Below, piece after piece: positions 41,849 to 52,577 of a stretch of 64,000 nt of DNA (its first letter is position 1; each line of letters opens with the position of its first letter). Both the position numbers and the translations under genes were made by a program. The stretch is from assembly GCF_020520425.1 (NCBI RefSeq), contig NC_079489.1:15772001-15836000 (forward strand). The letters run 5' to 3'. The DNA is from Spinacia oleracea (lineage: Eukaryota > Streptophyta > Magnoliopsida > Caryophyllales > Amaranthaceae). Below the pieces are notes generated by a model that had not been told where the DNA came from, made no database searches, and saw only the letters and a list, made by a program, of their open reading frames with translations.

Positions 41849-41959
41849 CTATGTTACTCGGACTCTTCATTTCACCACCTTAAGTACTTGTATCGGATCC
41901 GCGACGCTCAGACACATACCCCCAAATCGGACATGAGTACCGAAATCCAAGTCACATAG
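41849..41959. mobile_element. Small hAT-type MITE, 111 bp
   Basis: Termini CTATGTTACTCGGACTC and, on the complement, CTATGTGACTTGGATTTC. Flanking 8-mers ATTCAAAT (41841-41848) and GTTCAAAT (41960-41967) differ at one base, fitting an 8-bp hAT duplication. Confidence 0.65.
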
Positions 41960-42824
41960 GTTCAAATACAACGTTTATATTATTAACACTAGTCAATTAA
42001 AAACTTTAAACAAAAGGAAGGTAAAAGAAAAAAGAAAGGGAAAAAAAGAAGTGAAAAGGGTAAGCCAAGAAACGGGTGAAAGGAAACCCTTGGAGATGGA
42101 TCGGAAAAGGGGGAAGTAGCAATGTAGCAGCTATTAAGAGCTTCATTGAAGAAACTGAAAACCCTAATTCAACGCAGATATGTCTGATAACGTTTCCTTG
42201 GAGGTATTTGTTCAACTGTCTCAAAATTAAATTCAATTTTAGTAAACAGATGTTAAATTGCTTCTTATTTGTACAATTATGTTGTTTGTTGGATTATTTG
42301 CTGTTCAAATTTGTATTATTGCGACATCTGTCAGAATTTTTAGGTGTTTTTAGAAATGAAGTGTTGTTGTGAAATGTGAATGTAGTTTGAGAAAGAGCTG
42401 ATTTTGGTTGTTGGGTGAGAAAAAAAATCATCATTAATGCATTGGTTGATGTAACATTGCTGTGTCAATTTTATTTTTTATTCTTCTGGATGATAATACT
42501 TGAAAAGTTTTCCTAAATTCTGTTTTGATTGGACTCAAATTATTTTGGGTTGAAAGGAAATGTTCATTGTGCTACTGTTGGGAATCAGAAAATTAGTGTA
42601 TATAAAGGGTGTAGATGTATGTTCTAGGACTGATTTGAGTGACTATTGTTGGGAATCAAGTGGGTATTCTTTTGGGATTAATTAGTTCGTCAAGTAGAAT
42701 TCACCCACTGAACAAGATGCATCACCTAAAACTTCTAGGTTACTTTAAGCTTGTTTTTGCTATCATATGCGTTTCTATTTTTTGTTAAATTTGTTAATTT
42801 GATGATTGAATATTCTAGTAGAAG
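41960..42824. other. Region upstream of protease-like pseudogene A
   Basis: A purine-rich stretch at 42000-42110 leads into an open frame around 42076-42210 that ends at a plausible donor ('ttggaggtattt'). It could be a first exon of the decayed protease-like gene, but no domain is visible in it. The remainder is AT-rich. Confidence 0.25.
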
Positions 42825-43647
42825 GAGTTACCCCGTGACATAAATTTTGAGACGGTGAATGATATTCAAATTATACAACCTCCCATTATCCAAAGTCGCG
42901 ATGGATGTACCTTTGCAGCTACAACAAAGTATATGGACTATTAGTTGTGGATGATATATGCTGAAGCGTGTCCCCCAACAACCTTGCTCCAGGATGTATG
43001 TCTTTTTGATCATAAGGTTTGAGAGGAAAAAGTTAGGGATGTGTATGGTATGACTCCAGAAGGAAGGTCTAGTTGGAAACCCGAAGAACTACTGAAAGAC
43101 GCTAGATCTCATAGAATTCCTTTGTTTAATGGAGAGACGCATTTCATACAATACACTATGTCCCCTTACCTTAGGACGGAAGAAGAACAAATTTTGGCTG
43201 TAAAAAAGTTTCTGGACCATTCCCATATGGTTTGGGCCTTTGGGGGTCTATCATGGTGATGGAGAAAAAGAAATGAACAAATACGTAAATGCATATGGGA
43301 AGAGGGTTAACAGAAAGACTCATCATTGTATCATATGTTTGGATTACTTTGAGTATCATAATGTGCTATATGTGCGTTATCAGAACCAAGTTAGCGACCC
43401 CGATAAAACTGATATGAGCCTATGTAAGAGAGGAATTTCTTAGACGAATGCTAAGAACTTGACGGAGTTGCACTTTGGAGCATCTCTCTCCCTTGTCCAT
43501 CCCCAACATGTGCTACAATCCAAGTTTCAACTTGAAACACTATTCCAAGAGACACAAAACACGATGGAAGTTGTTAATGCCATGCAAAAGTCTAAAGTTG
43601 AGAGTCAGACGTTACATACAAGTGCTGCTTTACAAATTTATAAATGA
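42825..43647 (+). pseudogene. Papain-like (C1A) protease-related pseudogene, copy A
   Basis: After an acceptor-like AG (42817) the frame reads 'ELPRDINFETVNDIQIIQPP' and 'SRDGCTFAATTKYM', which lines up with the mature start and Cys-25 region of papain-type proteases (LPxxxDWR...QGxCGSCWAF). Tryptophan after Cys is replaced by Thr. A later 'THHCIICLDYFEYHNVLYVR' resembles the His-159 region. Two in-frame stops (near 42942 and 43018), a deletion of about 40 bp near 43225 that shifts the frame, and another stop near 43441 show that it is dead. A second copy lies at 55681-56806. The protease assignment is inference from spacing and motifs. Confidence 0.55.
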
Positions 43648-44233
43648 AAAGGGAAGTGGTGCAGTGGATTTTGTCACACAACCAAAAGTATACTCAGGTT
43701 ATAGCAACATGCGGGTTTCGAACCTTCTTATGTTAGTTTTTTCATTTATTTTCTCTTTTCATTTCTTTGATTTTTTTTAATAGAAATTTCTTTGTATTAC
43801 TCACGCTTAAGATACAATGCGTTATAATTTATTCTCAATTATTATCTAAATAACAAAAAATATCAAAATATATAAGTAATAAATACTATATTTGAATAAA
43901 ATATTGCGATTATATTAGCTGCTTAAACTCTTAATCTCAATAGGATTGTGATAATAGAAGAGATATAGACCGTATAAGAGTAAATTGAATGTAAAAATAA
44001 AATAAGTTTTATACTACGGAGTAGCATATTTTTTGTAATTAGTACTTCCAATTATTTGGTTGATTCGATCACGTAATTAACCATAGTACGAATTATATAT
44101 GTTTTAAAAAATAATTTATAATTTTAAAAGAGGGGCCTTCTTTTCTATTTTTCTCCTAGGGCCCACAAGATGTTAGGACCATGCCTGAAATTTGGGCCTG
44201 GCCCAAGTAGACAAATGGAAATTAAATCACTAA
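43648..44233. other. No gene recognised
   Basis: AT-rich sequence between pseudogene A and the Tourist-like element. No repeats or open frames worth reporting. Confidence 0.4.
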
Positions 44234-45113
44234 GGGTGTGTTTGGTTTAGCATATTTTGGAATCAGGTATGGGTTTGAAATCATCCAACCCCATACTTGA
44301 TATTTGGTACATGGTTAACTATTTTTATAAAATTTAAAACCTGGGGATCCACCTCCAAAACCCCTCTGGTATTGAGTTCTCATACCCAAGGGGAAGTGGG
44401 TATATGGAATCATCTTAACTGAAAATAAAATCGACATCGCAAACCCATTCAAACCAACAGCATGACAGCCTAGCTAACGTTACTCCACCACAATCGCCGC
44501 CCAAGCTACCCAAAAAATCAATACCATGAAAATTACACTACATAGTTACTACCTCGTCGACTCGCCATCAAATCGTCAATGCTACCTAACACCACCATCA
44601 ACACCCCCGTAAGAACCCAAAAGGAAGAAATTAAAATACTGAAAAATTATTTAATTAAACAATATCTTTGAATAAAACACCTAGATATATTGTTAATCGT
44701 CGAAATTTTGGACATTGAAGTCTAGATTTGTAGCTTCAATTGTAAAAAAACAACCACCAAAAATCAAATTTCGTCCAGTGACAGAAGGATGTGATGGTTA
44801 GTGTTGAAGCAAATCGAGCAATTGTGGTGGTGGAGATGGTGCCATAAATAAAAATATAATGTTTGCCTTTTATATTTGATTGGATTTTAGTTTTTTTTCT
44901 AACACATTTAAGCAGAAGGAGGAGGGGAAGGTGTTGAAAAAAAGATGATGGGAATGAGGAGTGAGAGAGTATAATATCGGTAGGATTAAATTCTAAAATC
45001 ATTTTACCAAATAGGTGGAATAAGGTATGAGTTTCTAGGGATCGTTGATTCTAAACCCATGAGTTTGATACTCAAACCTATACCTTATACATGTAGTCGA
45101 ACCAAACGGGGTC
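44234..45113. mobile_element. Tourist-like (PIF/Harbinger) element, 880 bp
   Basis: Starts GGGTGTGTTTGGTTTAG. The complement of the end is GACCCCGTTTGGTTCGAC. Both sides carry TAA (44231-44233, 45114-45116), the target duplication typical of PIF/Harbinger. Subterminal 'aggtatgggtttga' is repeated in inverted form. No transposase frame. Confidence 0.75.
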
Positions 45114-45625
45114 TAACTCACCAGTTAACAAAATATGGATATGACTATATGCATTAAAAATATCATAAATGCCACTAATTAGATGACTGTACACGAAGAT
45201 TTGACTTTAAATTTGTGTTTACAATGACAATGAATTTTCATTTATTTTATCTCTTCTCCTTACTATACTTCGTAGTAGCATTTTGAAAAATGTTTGTACT
45301 TTTTAAATTTTAAAAATTATTCATTAAAAATTAATCATATGTTCAACAATTTTTTATTATCTAATTAAATATATATTTTTTAATCAATCAATAACTATAT
45401 ACTAAAATACACACCATGATTGACATGTGTCATATCTTGATGTGTCTTTCACTTTTTTAATTTAATTTTATTTCATTTTATAATGTCTAATCCATTAAAG
45501 AAACTTTTAAAAACTATAAATTTTCTAATTTGTTTCCTTCCATATTATAGAACAATATACGGAGTATATTACAAGAAATATTACGAGTTCATTTATTATG
45601 GCAAGAATAAAAAATAATACACTGT
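45114..45625. other. No gene recognised
   Basis: AT-rich spacer between the Tourist-like element and the solo LTR. Nothing else seen. Confidence 0.4.
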
Positions 45626-45925
45626 TGTAACACCCTAATAATTCCTTGCTTTTATAAAACCATTTTCCGACTTAAAATAAAGGAATTACTAAAGTATTAC
45701 CGCCACCGTGATAACGGTTAAGGCTATTACCAGAAATACACAGCGGAATTTAATGTTAACTAACTTTCAAACCATCATAAATAATAATTATTGAGACCTC
45801 CTACAAGTTGGAACCATAACGGCCCAAAACCAAAGTACAAAAATCCAATAATTCAAACATAATTAAAGTATTAAAATAGTTTCAAAGCATAAAAGAATGC
45901 AACTCTCTCAACCATCCCAGGCTAC

Positions 45926-46136
45926 ATGATTTGGACCAAGAAAATCTCCAAGCCTATAATAATATCTCCAAAACACTTCATTCTCAAATTGAGGAAAACA
46001 AATAGAAGCCATTTTATATTAAAAAAAAAGGGAAATTTTATACACAAACGAAAAAAAATATATACAATGTAGCCTCACCAAAAATAAAAGCTAAAAAGAA
46101 AAATAAAACCGTCTCCCCGGCAACGGCGCCAAAATT
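45926..46136 (-). mobile_element. Extra truncated PBS-gag copy beyond the 3' LTR
   Basis: This block is nearly identical to 50658-50869: it repeats the tRNA-Asp primer site (46114-46131), the leader and the first 29 gag codons (ATG at complement 46010-46012). It then stops abruptly at 45926 against the outer LTR. It lies on the wrong side of the 3' LTR for a simple element, so the insertion has an LTR-internal-LTR-partial internal structure. Confidence 0.85.
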
Positions 46137-47844
46137 TGATAGACTGTCGTACACCCGTCAAAAATAAAATCCTAACGAAACCTCCTAACAATGTAGTAGG
46201 GTAAGCAGGGTCGAATCCACGGAGAGATGGCTATTTAAATCTAGCTTTCAAGGTATGGCGAAACTAACAATGTCACGAAATTTAGGATTGAATGGTTAAA
46301 GTAAAATAAAGGAAAATAAACTAAAAGATCTAGGGCAATGGTTCACCATGTTTATAGTTCAAAATCAATCAAAACATCATCAACAATTCAAGTATTCAGA
46401 GTATCTAGAGCACGAGTTAATCCTACGGTCGGGTCTTAACGCTCTCAATTCAACATATGTAGTACGGTCTCTAACATAATCAGAATTGCTAGTTGTATGT
46501 AAGCTTCTAAACTTCGATCTTTCGATTCTAAATCCTATTAGCATGATTTAATCAAACAATTGATCAGATTGCAAAGATTAACAATATAAACCTAATCAAC
46601 TAGAAATATCAATGAATAATCAAACCATCAACAATAATAATAAGGATTCATAATATAAACATGGATTCCCAAACCCTAGAAAGCGAACTACTCAATCATG
46701 AAACAAACAATGAAAACCAAATCTAAGAATGAAAACATAATTAAAAGCAATAAATAAAATAAAGAGAAAATTCGATAATACCTCAAAGAGTTACATTAAT
46801 GGAGTTTGAAGAAAATCTAGGGTTCATGAAGGAGAAGAGAAAAAGAACGTGAAAGAGGAGTTCTAAGGGAATTGAAAACGTAAAGGAAAATAAAAAGCAT
46901 GAGGGAAAAATAATTCCCTTCAAGTATTTATAGTTTTCTATTTTCTAAAATAAAAAGTAAATATAAGAAAATAAGAAAATAAAGTAGAAGTCGTCAATGA
47001 TTGGTCGATGGCGTGATGACGTGGCGATGAAAAACCCGACGGCGAGAGAGACGTACACAATGTGGTATTCGTCAACTTGGGCGCACTGTGGGCGCAGCCA
47101 TGCGCTGTGAGCAGGCCAGCAACCGCTTAGTGAAGCGTGAGTGAGATGTGGGCGCAGCGATGTTGCTGTGGGCGCAGCACTTGGGCTGTGGGCGCATCGA
47201 AGAGGAAAATGTGCGCTGTGGGCGCAGCACATCGCTGTGAGCAGGTCAGGCGCTTGGCAATGCTAGCGAGGGAGTGATGTGGGCGCAGCGCGCTCAGGTA
47301 CCTCGCAGCTAGGGGGATGTGGGCGCATCGTTGTGAGATGAGGGCGCATCGTTGTGGGCTGTGGGCGCATCTCACATTCGTGTCACCTTTGTTTATGTCA
47401 TAACTCTCGTTCTACAATGCCCCTAGGGACGTGTGACCTATCGTTGGAAAGCTTTTTAAGTCTACTTTCTAGCCCAGTCAAAATTGTCTCATTTCGATAT
47501 GTAGAACTTGAGATATCATCAAAAGAGTGAACGCTTGTCCGATTTGATGCTTAGAAAAATAACGTTTAGCTTCATTGTTGACTCAAGATTATTTCTAGAG
47601 ACATGTAGTGATCCTCAAGTCAACATCCCATCCGTTCATCATCCAAATCAACAATGAACACTCCGAAAGCATCCAAATGATCATAAAATCACCTGAAATA
47701 TTAAAGAAAACACAAACGGGGCGTAATAGAGTACAATAACGGCAACTTATGCAGATGTGACTCTAAATGCAACTAAAATGAGACGAATACCTAGAAATGC
47801 AACCTAAAAGCGCCTAAAATACCCTATACAAATAAGATTCATCA
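46137..47844 (-). repeat. 3' LTR of the young gag-only element
   Basis: 1708 bp, minus-strand ends TGATGAATC...GTCTATCA. It is the partner of 50870-52577, with the same length and only about eight substitutions seen by eye. It has a TATA box 'ctataaatacttg' (complement of 46921-46933) and a GC-rich repeat cluster upstream of it (47081-47372). The frames across that cluster are not genes. Confidence 0.93.
47081..47372 (-). repeat. GTGGGCGCA repeat cluster in the 3' LTR promoter region
   Basis: At least eight exact GTGGGCGCA units on the plus strand (TGCGCCCAC in element sense) plus variants such as GAGGGCGCA and GTGAGCAGG, irregularly spaced by 15-70 bp. The cluster lies about 150-440 bp upstream of the element's TATA box and is strikingly GC-rich in an AT-rich element. 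The same cluster occurs at about 51814-52105 in the 5' LTR. Confidence 0.8.
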
Positions 47845-49646
47845 AATTCCCCCAAGCTAGACTGTTGCTTGTCCCCAAGCAACACTAAATCGAAGACAGA
47901 GAAATGAGACACACATGACTTTCAATGAACCTGAACAAACCTACTCAACTCTCCGGCAAACAATTAAACAAAGTTATTGAGACAGAAATTTAGCTCGGAT
48001 ACAAATAGAACCACGAGACATCATGATCCACAATTGAAACAACCAAGCTTAGCCACAAACTGTTCTCAATCAAGCTAGTCGTCGCCGCATACCTTGTAGA
48101 ATATAAATATATGATGCAACATGGGGTAAGATGACAATAGCAAGAAACAATTTTTGCTCAATCACAAAACAAACATGCCGATCAAGAGGTCTTTATAATA
48201 AGCTTGTAATGGGGCTAGGTAAAAAGAAAGGGTAGGACATAATTTGGGTAAAAGTGAGAGTAATGTCCAACTTGGGGAGCAAAGGTGAACTATATGTGTC
48301 GGCGTGATAATGCCGAAAATCCAACTCCATCGAACCATGAACTCGAACAATCAACCAAGTTATAACCAAGATGAAGAACATAATATAATGTCAATGCTCT
48401 TTCTTCAATCCCCTTTCCTTGCCTTCAAATTATATACAAGAACGAAAGACATACATTTTTTTGATTTTTCTTTGATTTTCTCTTTTTTTTTTCTATTTTT
48501 TTCGTGTATGAAAATGAAACTAAAGAATGAAATCGAAAGTACATAAATAAATCTAATGCTAACTGTTACAAGCTTGGGTGCCAACAATAATATACACCAT
48601 TTCTGAACCACAAATCCAAACATAGCCTCGAACCACGAACTATTGGCTTAGTGTGCCAATCAATCAACATCAATGAAACCATTACGAACACCGAAGCTCC
48701 CCCAAGCTAGACTCGGGACAAGTAACCAACGGGGCTAATAAGGCTCAATTTTGTGGAGTTAAAAGAATAAACGGACAAGGCTACAACATGGGTATGAAAG
48801 GCAGGAACTGATGTTTCTAAATTCGTCTGAAGGCTTCCTAAGAAAATGGCCTCTGTCATACGCGGCATGCGTGAGTTGCAACTAAGCTACTAATGAATCT
48901 CAAGCCAAAATCATACGGTAACAAGTCACATCAATCACACAAACACATAGTAAGGTGACCTACAAGATAATTGGCTAGCTATTCTTGACACGAGACCAAC
49001 ATCTTACCGCATACCATTCAATTGGTTCACACAATGCCAAGCAGTTATCAATGTATAACATGACCGACTGAATTTCAGAATCATAACTAAGTTTAAAAGA
49101 AGCTCAAGAGAGTCAAATAAAGCCCGAACACGGTTTGAAAGTCGAATGCAGGACACAAAGGCGCACGAATGAAAATGAAATGCAACTAGAATGAAACATT
49201 AATATTAAGAAAGCAATACATTTTTTTCGTTGTACGTAAACTCCCACCCCTAGTGAGTGGTACAAAGCGCACAACACCTATTAAACAATAAAACTAGACT
49301 AAAGTGCAACTAACATGCGCAAACTGATGATGACAAATATCCTCCCCCAAGCTAAACAACACATTGTCCTCAATTTGAACAAAGAGGATGCAAAAAACAA
49401 CATGAGAATAGGGGAGAAAGACAACTCACAAACAAGGAGCTTAGCACCAAAGGCTTTTGACGCAACTGCCACGATGTGGTAATGAAACAAGCCAAGAAAC
49501 TTAACAATGCTTGTACCTAGAGAGATATTTCATCACTTAAGCACACATTAGGTGGTTAATCATAAAAAAGGGAATTAAAACAGTAAACCAAGTTGCCTCC
49601 CGGTAAGCGCTGATTTTTAAGGTCCCGCACAACCCTACTCAAATTG
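47845..49646 (-). other. Non-coding interior of the gag-only element
   Basis: About 1.8 kb between the end of gag and the 3' LTR without any pol-like frame. It contains three copies of a polypurine-like motif (element sense agcttgggggag/a) at complement 47845-47858, 48696-48707 and 49342-49352. Each is preceded by a related 'gacaa'-containing phrase. Confidence 0.7.
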
Positions 49647-50744
49647 TTAATCAGAAGAATCCAACGCCTTGAGTAGTTTATCAAATGCCCCTGCAAACAT
49701 ATCATTGAGCACTACATATGGCTTGAGTAAAATCACATTCATCTTCTCAAATAGGGTATTAGATAAATAAGCAGAAAAACCAAAATTGAAAGAAAAAGAA
49801 TAAGAAGAAGAAGAAAAATCAAAAGAAAAAGAAAAAGGAGAATATTTACAACTTCCCTCTAATTGCTCCTCGGGCAATGTCAACGTTTTAGAATGAGCAT
49901 CAAGGTCGGCAAGGTCAAATGTATCATGTAATGGAGACCTATTGATAAAGTGCGAAAGACTTAACATGGGGGATGTAGGAAAAAGATCAAGCCTCCGCGA
50001 GAACGAGACATAGGTGGGAGGAGATCTAGGCTCAACATTAATGCTTTTACCCATAATTCCACCCTCGTGAATAAACTTGTCACTAAAATCTTCAACCAAA
50101 AGTTTCGCAACCAATGGTTTCTCAACCAACAATTCTACAACCTTTAGCGATTCTTCATCCTCCAAAGTCTCTGTTATGTCCAACTTTTCCTCATCAGTAC
50201 CAAAAGTCAAATGATAACCTTCCTCTAATGAACTAACATTCTCAACAAATCCACCATCATCATTATCATCATTATAAAGGATTTTCATGTCACAATAAGA
50301 TGGTTCGAGTTGGAAATTTTGCATATCAAATCGAAGGAAAGGGTTGACAGTACTAACATATGACTCGTTATAGGGACAAAGAGAAGTATCATGGTCATGA
50401 CAATGACAATAAGAACAATAATACGGGGGAGGGGTGTGAGTTTGAGGAATAGGAAAAGAGAAATTTTGCAGAGTAGGTTCAACAAACATTGTCATCTCCC
50501 ACTCATATGTATCCCTAGCTAATTGCTCAATCAAATCCCAACACTCTTCTGGAGTCTTCTCCACAAATATATAACTACTCATGGAATCCAACACCAATCT
50601 TGTATCTTCATTCAATCCCTCATAAATCACCATACATAGTTCCCATTGTTCAAAAATATGATTTGGACCAAGAAAATCTCCAAGCCTATAATAATATCTC
50701 CAAAACACTTCATTCTCAAATTGAGGAAAACAAATAGAAGCCAT
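49647..50744 (-). CDS. Retrotransposon gag-like protein, 365 aa
   Basis: Residues 8-85 ('FENEVFWRYYYRLGDFL', 'WELCMVIYEGLNEDTRLVLD', 'ECWDLIEQLA') match the plant Retrotrans_gag domain. A CX2CX4HX4C zinc knuckle is at residues 110-123. The rest is acidic and low in complexity, with a Ser/Phe-rich stretch near residues 295-325. The ATG lies about 100 nt downstream of the primer site in element sense. The frame is intact, in keeping with the element's youth. Structural coat protein of the retroelement; not a host gene. Confidence 0.85.
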   Translation of the reverse strand: MASICFPQFENEVFWRYYYRLGDFLGPNHIFEQWELCMVIYEGLNEDTRLVLDSMSSYIFVEKTPEECWDLIEQLARDTYEWEMTMFVEPTLQNFSFPIPQTHTPPPYYCSYCHCHDHDTSLCPYNESYVSTVNPFLRFDMQNFQLEPSYCDMKILYNDDNDDGGFVENVSSLEEGYHLTFGTDEEKLDITETLEDEESLKVVELLVEKPLVAKLLVEDFSDKFIHEGGIMGKSINVEPRSPPTYVSFSRRLDLFPTSPMLSLSHFINRSPLHDTFDLADLDAHSKTLTLPEEQLEGSCKYSPFSFSFDFSSSSYSFSFNFGFSAYLSNTLFEKMNVILLKPYVVLNDMFAGAFDKLLKALDSSD

Positions 50745-50846
50745 TTTATATTAAAAAAAAAAGGGAAATTTTATACACAAACGAAAAAAAATATATACAA
50801 TGTAGCCTCACCAAAAATAAAAGCTAAAAAGAAAAATAAAACCGTC

Positions 50847-50864
50847 TCCCCGGCAACGGCGCCA
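50847..50864 (-). other. Primer-binding site, tRNA-Asp
   Basis: In element sense TGGCGCCGTTGCCGGGGA, the exact complement of the 3' end (with CCA) of plant tRNA-Asp(GTC). It begins a few bases after the 5' LTR end. Copied at 46114-46131. Confidence 0.9.
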
Positions 50865-50869
50865 AAATT

Positions 50870-52577
50870 TGATAGACTGTCGTACACCCGTCAAAAATAA
50901 AATCCTAACGAAACCTCCTAACAATGTAGTAGGGTAAGCAGGGTCGAATCCACGGAGAGATGGCTATTTAAATCTAGCTTTCAAGGTATGGCGAAACTAA
51001 CAATGTCACGAAATTTAGGATTGAATGGTTAAAGTAAAATAAAGGAAAATAAACTAAAAGATCTAGGGCAATGGTTCACCATGTTTATAGTTCAAAATCA
51101 ATCAAAACATCATCAACAATTCAAGTATTCAGAGTATCTAGAGCACGAGTTAATCCTACGGTCGGGTCTTAACGCTCTCAATTCAACATATGTAGTACGG
51201 TCTCTAACATAATCAGAATTGCTAGTTGTATGTAAGCTTCTAAACTTCGATCTTTCGATTCTAAATCCTATTAGCATGATTTAATCAAACAATTGATCAG
51301 ATTGCAAAGATTAACAATATAAACCTAATCAACTAGAAATATCAATGAATAATCAAACCATCAACAATAATAATAAGGATTCATAATATAAACATGGATT
51401 CCCAAACCCTAGAAAGCGAACTACTCAATCATGAAACAAACAATGAAAACCAAATCTAAGAATGAAAACATAATTAAAAGCAATAAATAAAATAAAGAGA
51501 AAATTCGATAATACCTCAAAGAGTTACATTAATGGAGTTTGAAGAAAATCTAGGGTTCATGAAGGAGAAGAGAAAAAGAACGTGAAAGAGGAGTTCTAAG
51601 GGAATTGAAAACGTAAAGGAAAATAAAAAGCATGAGGGAAAAATAATTCCCTTCAAGTATTTATAGTTTTCTATTTTCTAAAATAAAAAGTAAATATAAG
51701 AAAATAAGAAAATAAAGTAGAAGTCGTCAATGATTGGTCGATGGCGTGATGACGTGGCGATGAAAAACCCGACGGCGAGAGAGACGTACACAATGTGGTA
51801 TTCGTCAACTTGGGCGCACTGTGGGCGCAGCCATGCGCTGTGAGCAGGCCAGCAACCGCTTAGTGAAGCGCGAGTGAGATGTGGGCGCAGCGATGTTGCT
51901 GTGGGCGCAGCACTTGGGCTGTGGGCGCATCGAAGAGGAAAATGTGCGCTGTGGGCGCAGCACATCGCTGTGAGCAGGTCAGGCGCTTGGCAATGCTAGC
52001 GAGGGAGTGATGTGGGCGCAGCGCGCTCAGGTACCTCGCAGCTAGGGGGATGTGGGCGCATCGTTGTGAGATGAGGGCGCATCGTTGTGGGCTGTGGGCG
52101 CATCTCACATTCGTGTCACCTTTGTTTATGTCATAACTCTCGTTCTACAATGCCCCTAGGGACGTGTGACCTATCGTTGGAAAGCTCTTTAAGTCTACTT
52201 TCTAGCCCAATCAAAATTGTCTCATTTCGATATGTAGAACTTGAGATATCATCAAAAGAGTGAACGCTTGTCCGATTTGATGCTTAGAAAAATAACGTTT
52301 AGCTTCATTGTTGACTCAAGATTATTTCTAGAGACATGTAGTGATCCTCAAGTCAACATCCCATCCGTTCATCATCCAAATCAACTATGAACACTCCGAA
52401 AGCATCCAAATGATCATACAATCACCTGAAATATTAAAGAAAACACAAACGAGGCGTAATAGAGTACAATAACGGCAACTTATGCAGATGTGACTCTAAA
52501 TGCAACTAAAATGAGACGAATACCTAGACATGCAACTTAAAAGCGCCTAAAATACCCTATACAAATAAGATTCATCA
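50870..52577 (-). repeat. 5' LTR of the young gag-only element
   Basis: 1708 bp, aligned end to end with 46137-47844. The differences noticed lie mostly in the region that ends near 52540 (for example aagctcttt for aagcttttt). It contains the promoter TATA box and the GTGGGCGCA cluster. The primer site follows on the minus strand. Confidence 0.93.

Larger units (their letters stand above)
46137..52577 (-). mobile_element. Young non-autonomous LTR retrotransposon (gag only, Tat/Athila-like)
   Basis: Two 1708-bp LTRs, a primer-binding site exactly complementary to the 3' end of tRNA-Asp (50847-50864), a gag-type frame (49647-50744) and a polypurine stretch next to the 3' LTR (complement of 47845-47858). 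No protease, reverse transcriptase or integrase is found in the 3.0 kb interior, so it must be mobilised in trans. About 0.5% LTR divergence means recent insertion. The PBS type and the TGAT LTR start fit the Tat/Athila side of plant gypsy elements. It is inserted in an older solo LTR. Confidence 0.85.

Noticed and set aside
44736-45002. Minus-strand 88-aa frame
   Set aside because: It lies inside the Tourist-like element, shows no domain and reads through low-complexity sequence.
46114-46131. tRNA-Asp match
   Set aside because: Only the terminal 18 nt match; it is a retroelement primer-binding site (as is 50847-50864), not a tRNA gene.
46945-47375. Overlapping minus-strand open frames rich in 'CAHS' repeats (also at 51678-52108)
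   Set aside because: They are created by the GTGGGCGCA repeat cluster inside the two LTRs and appear in several frames at once.
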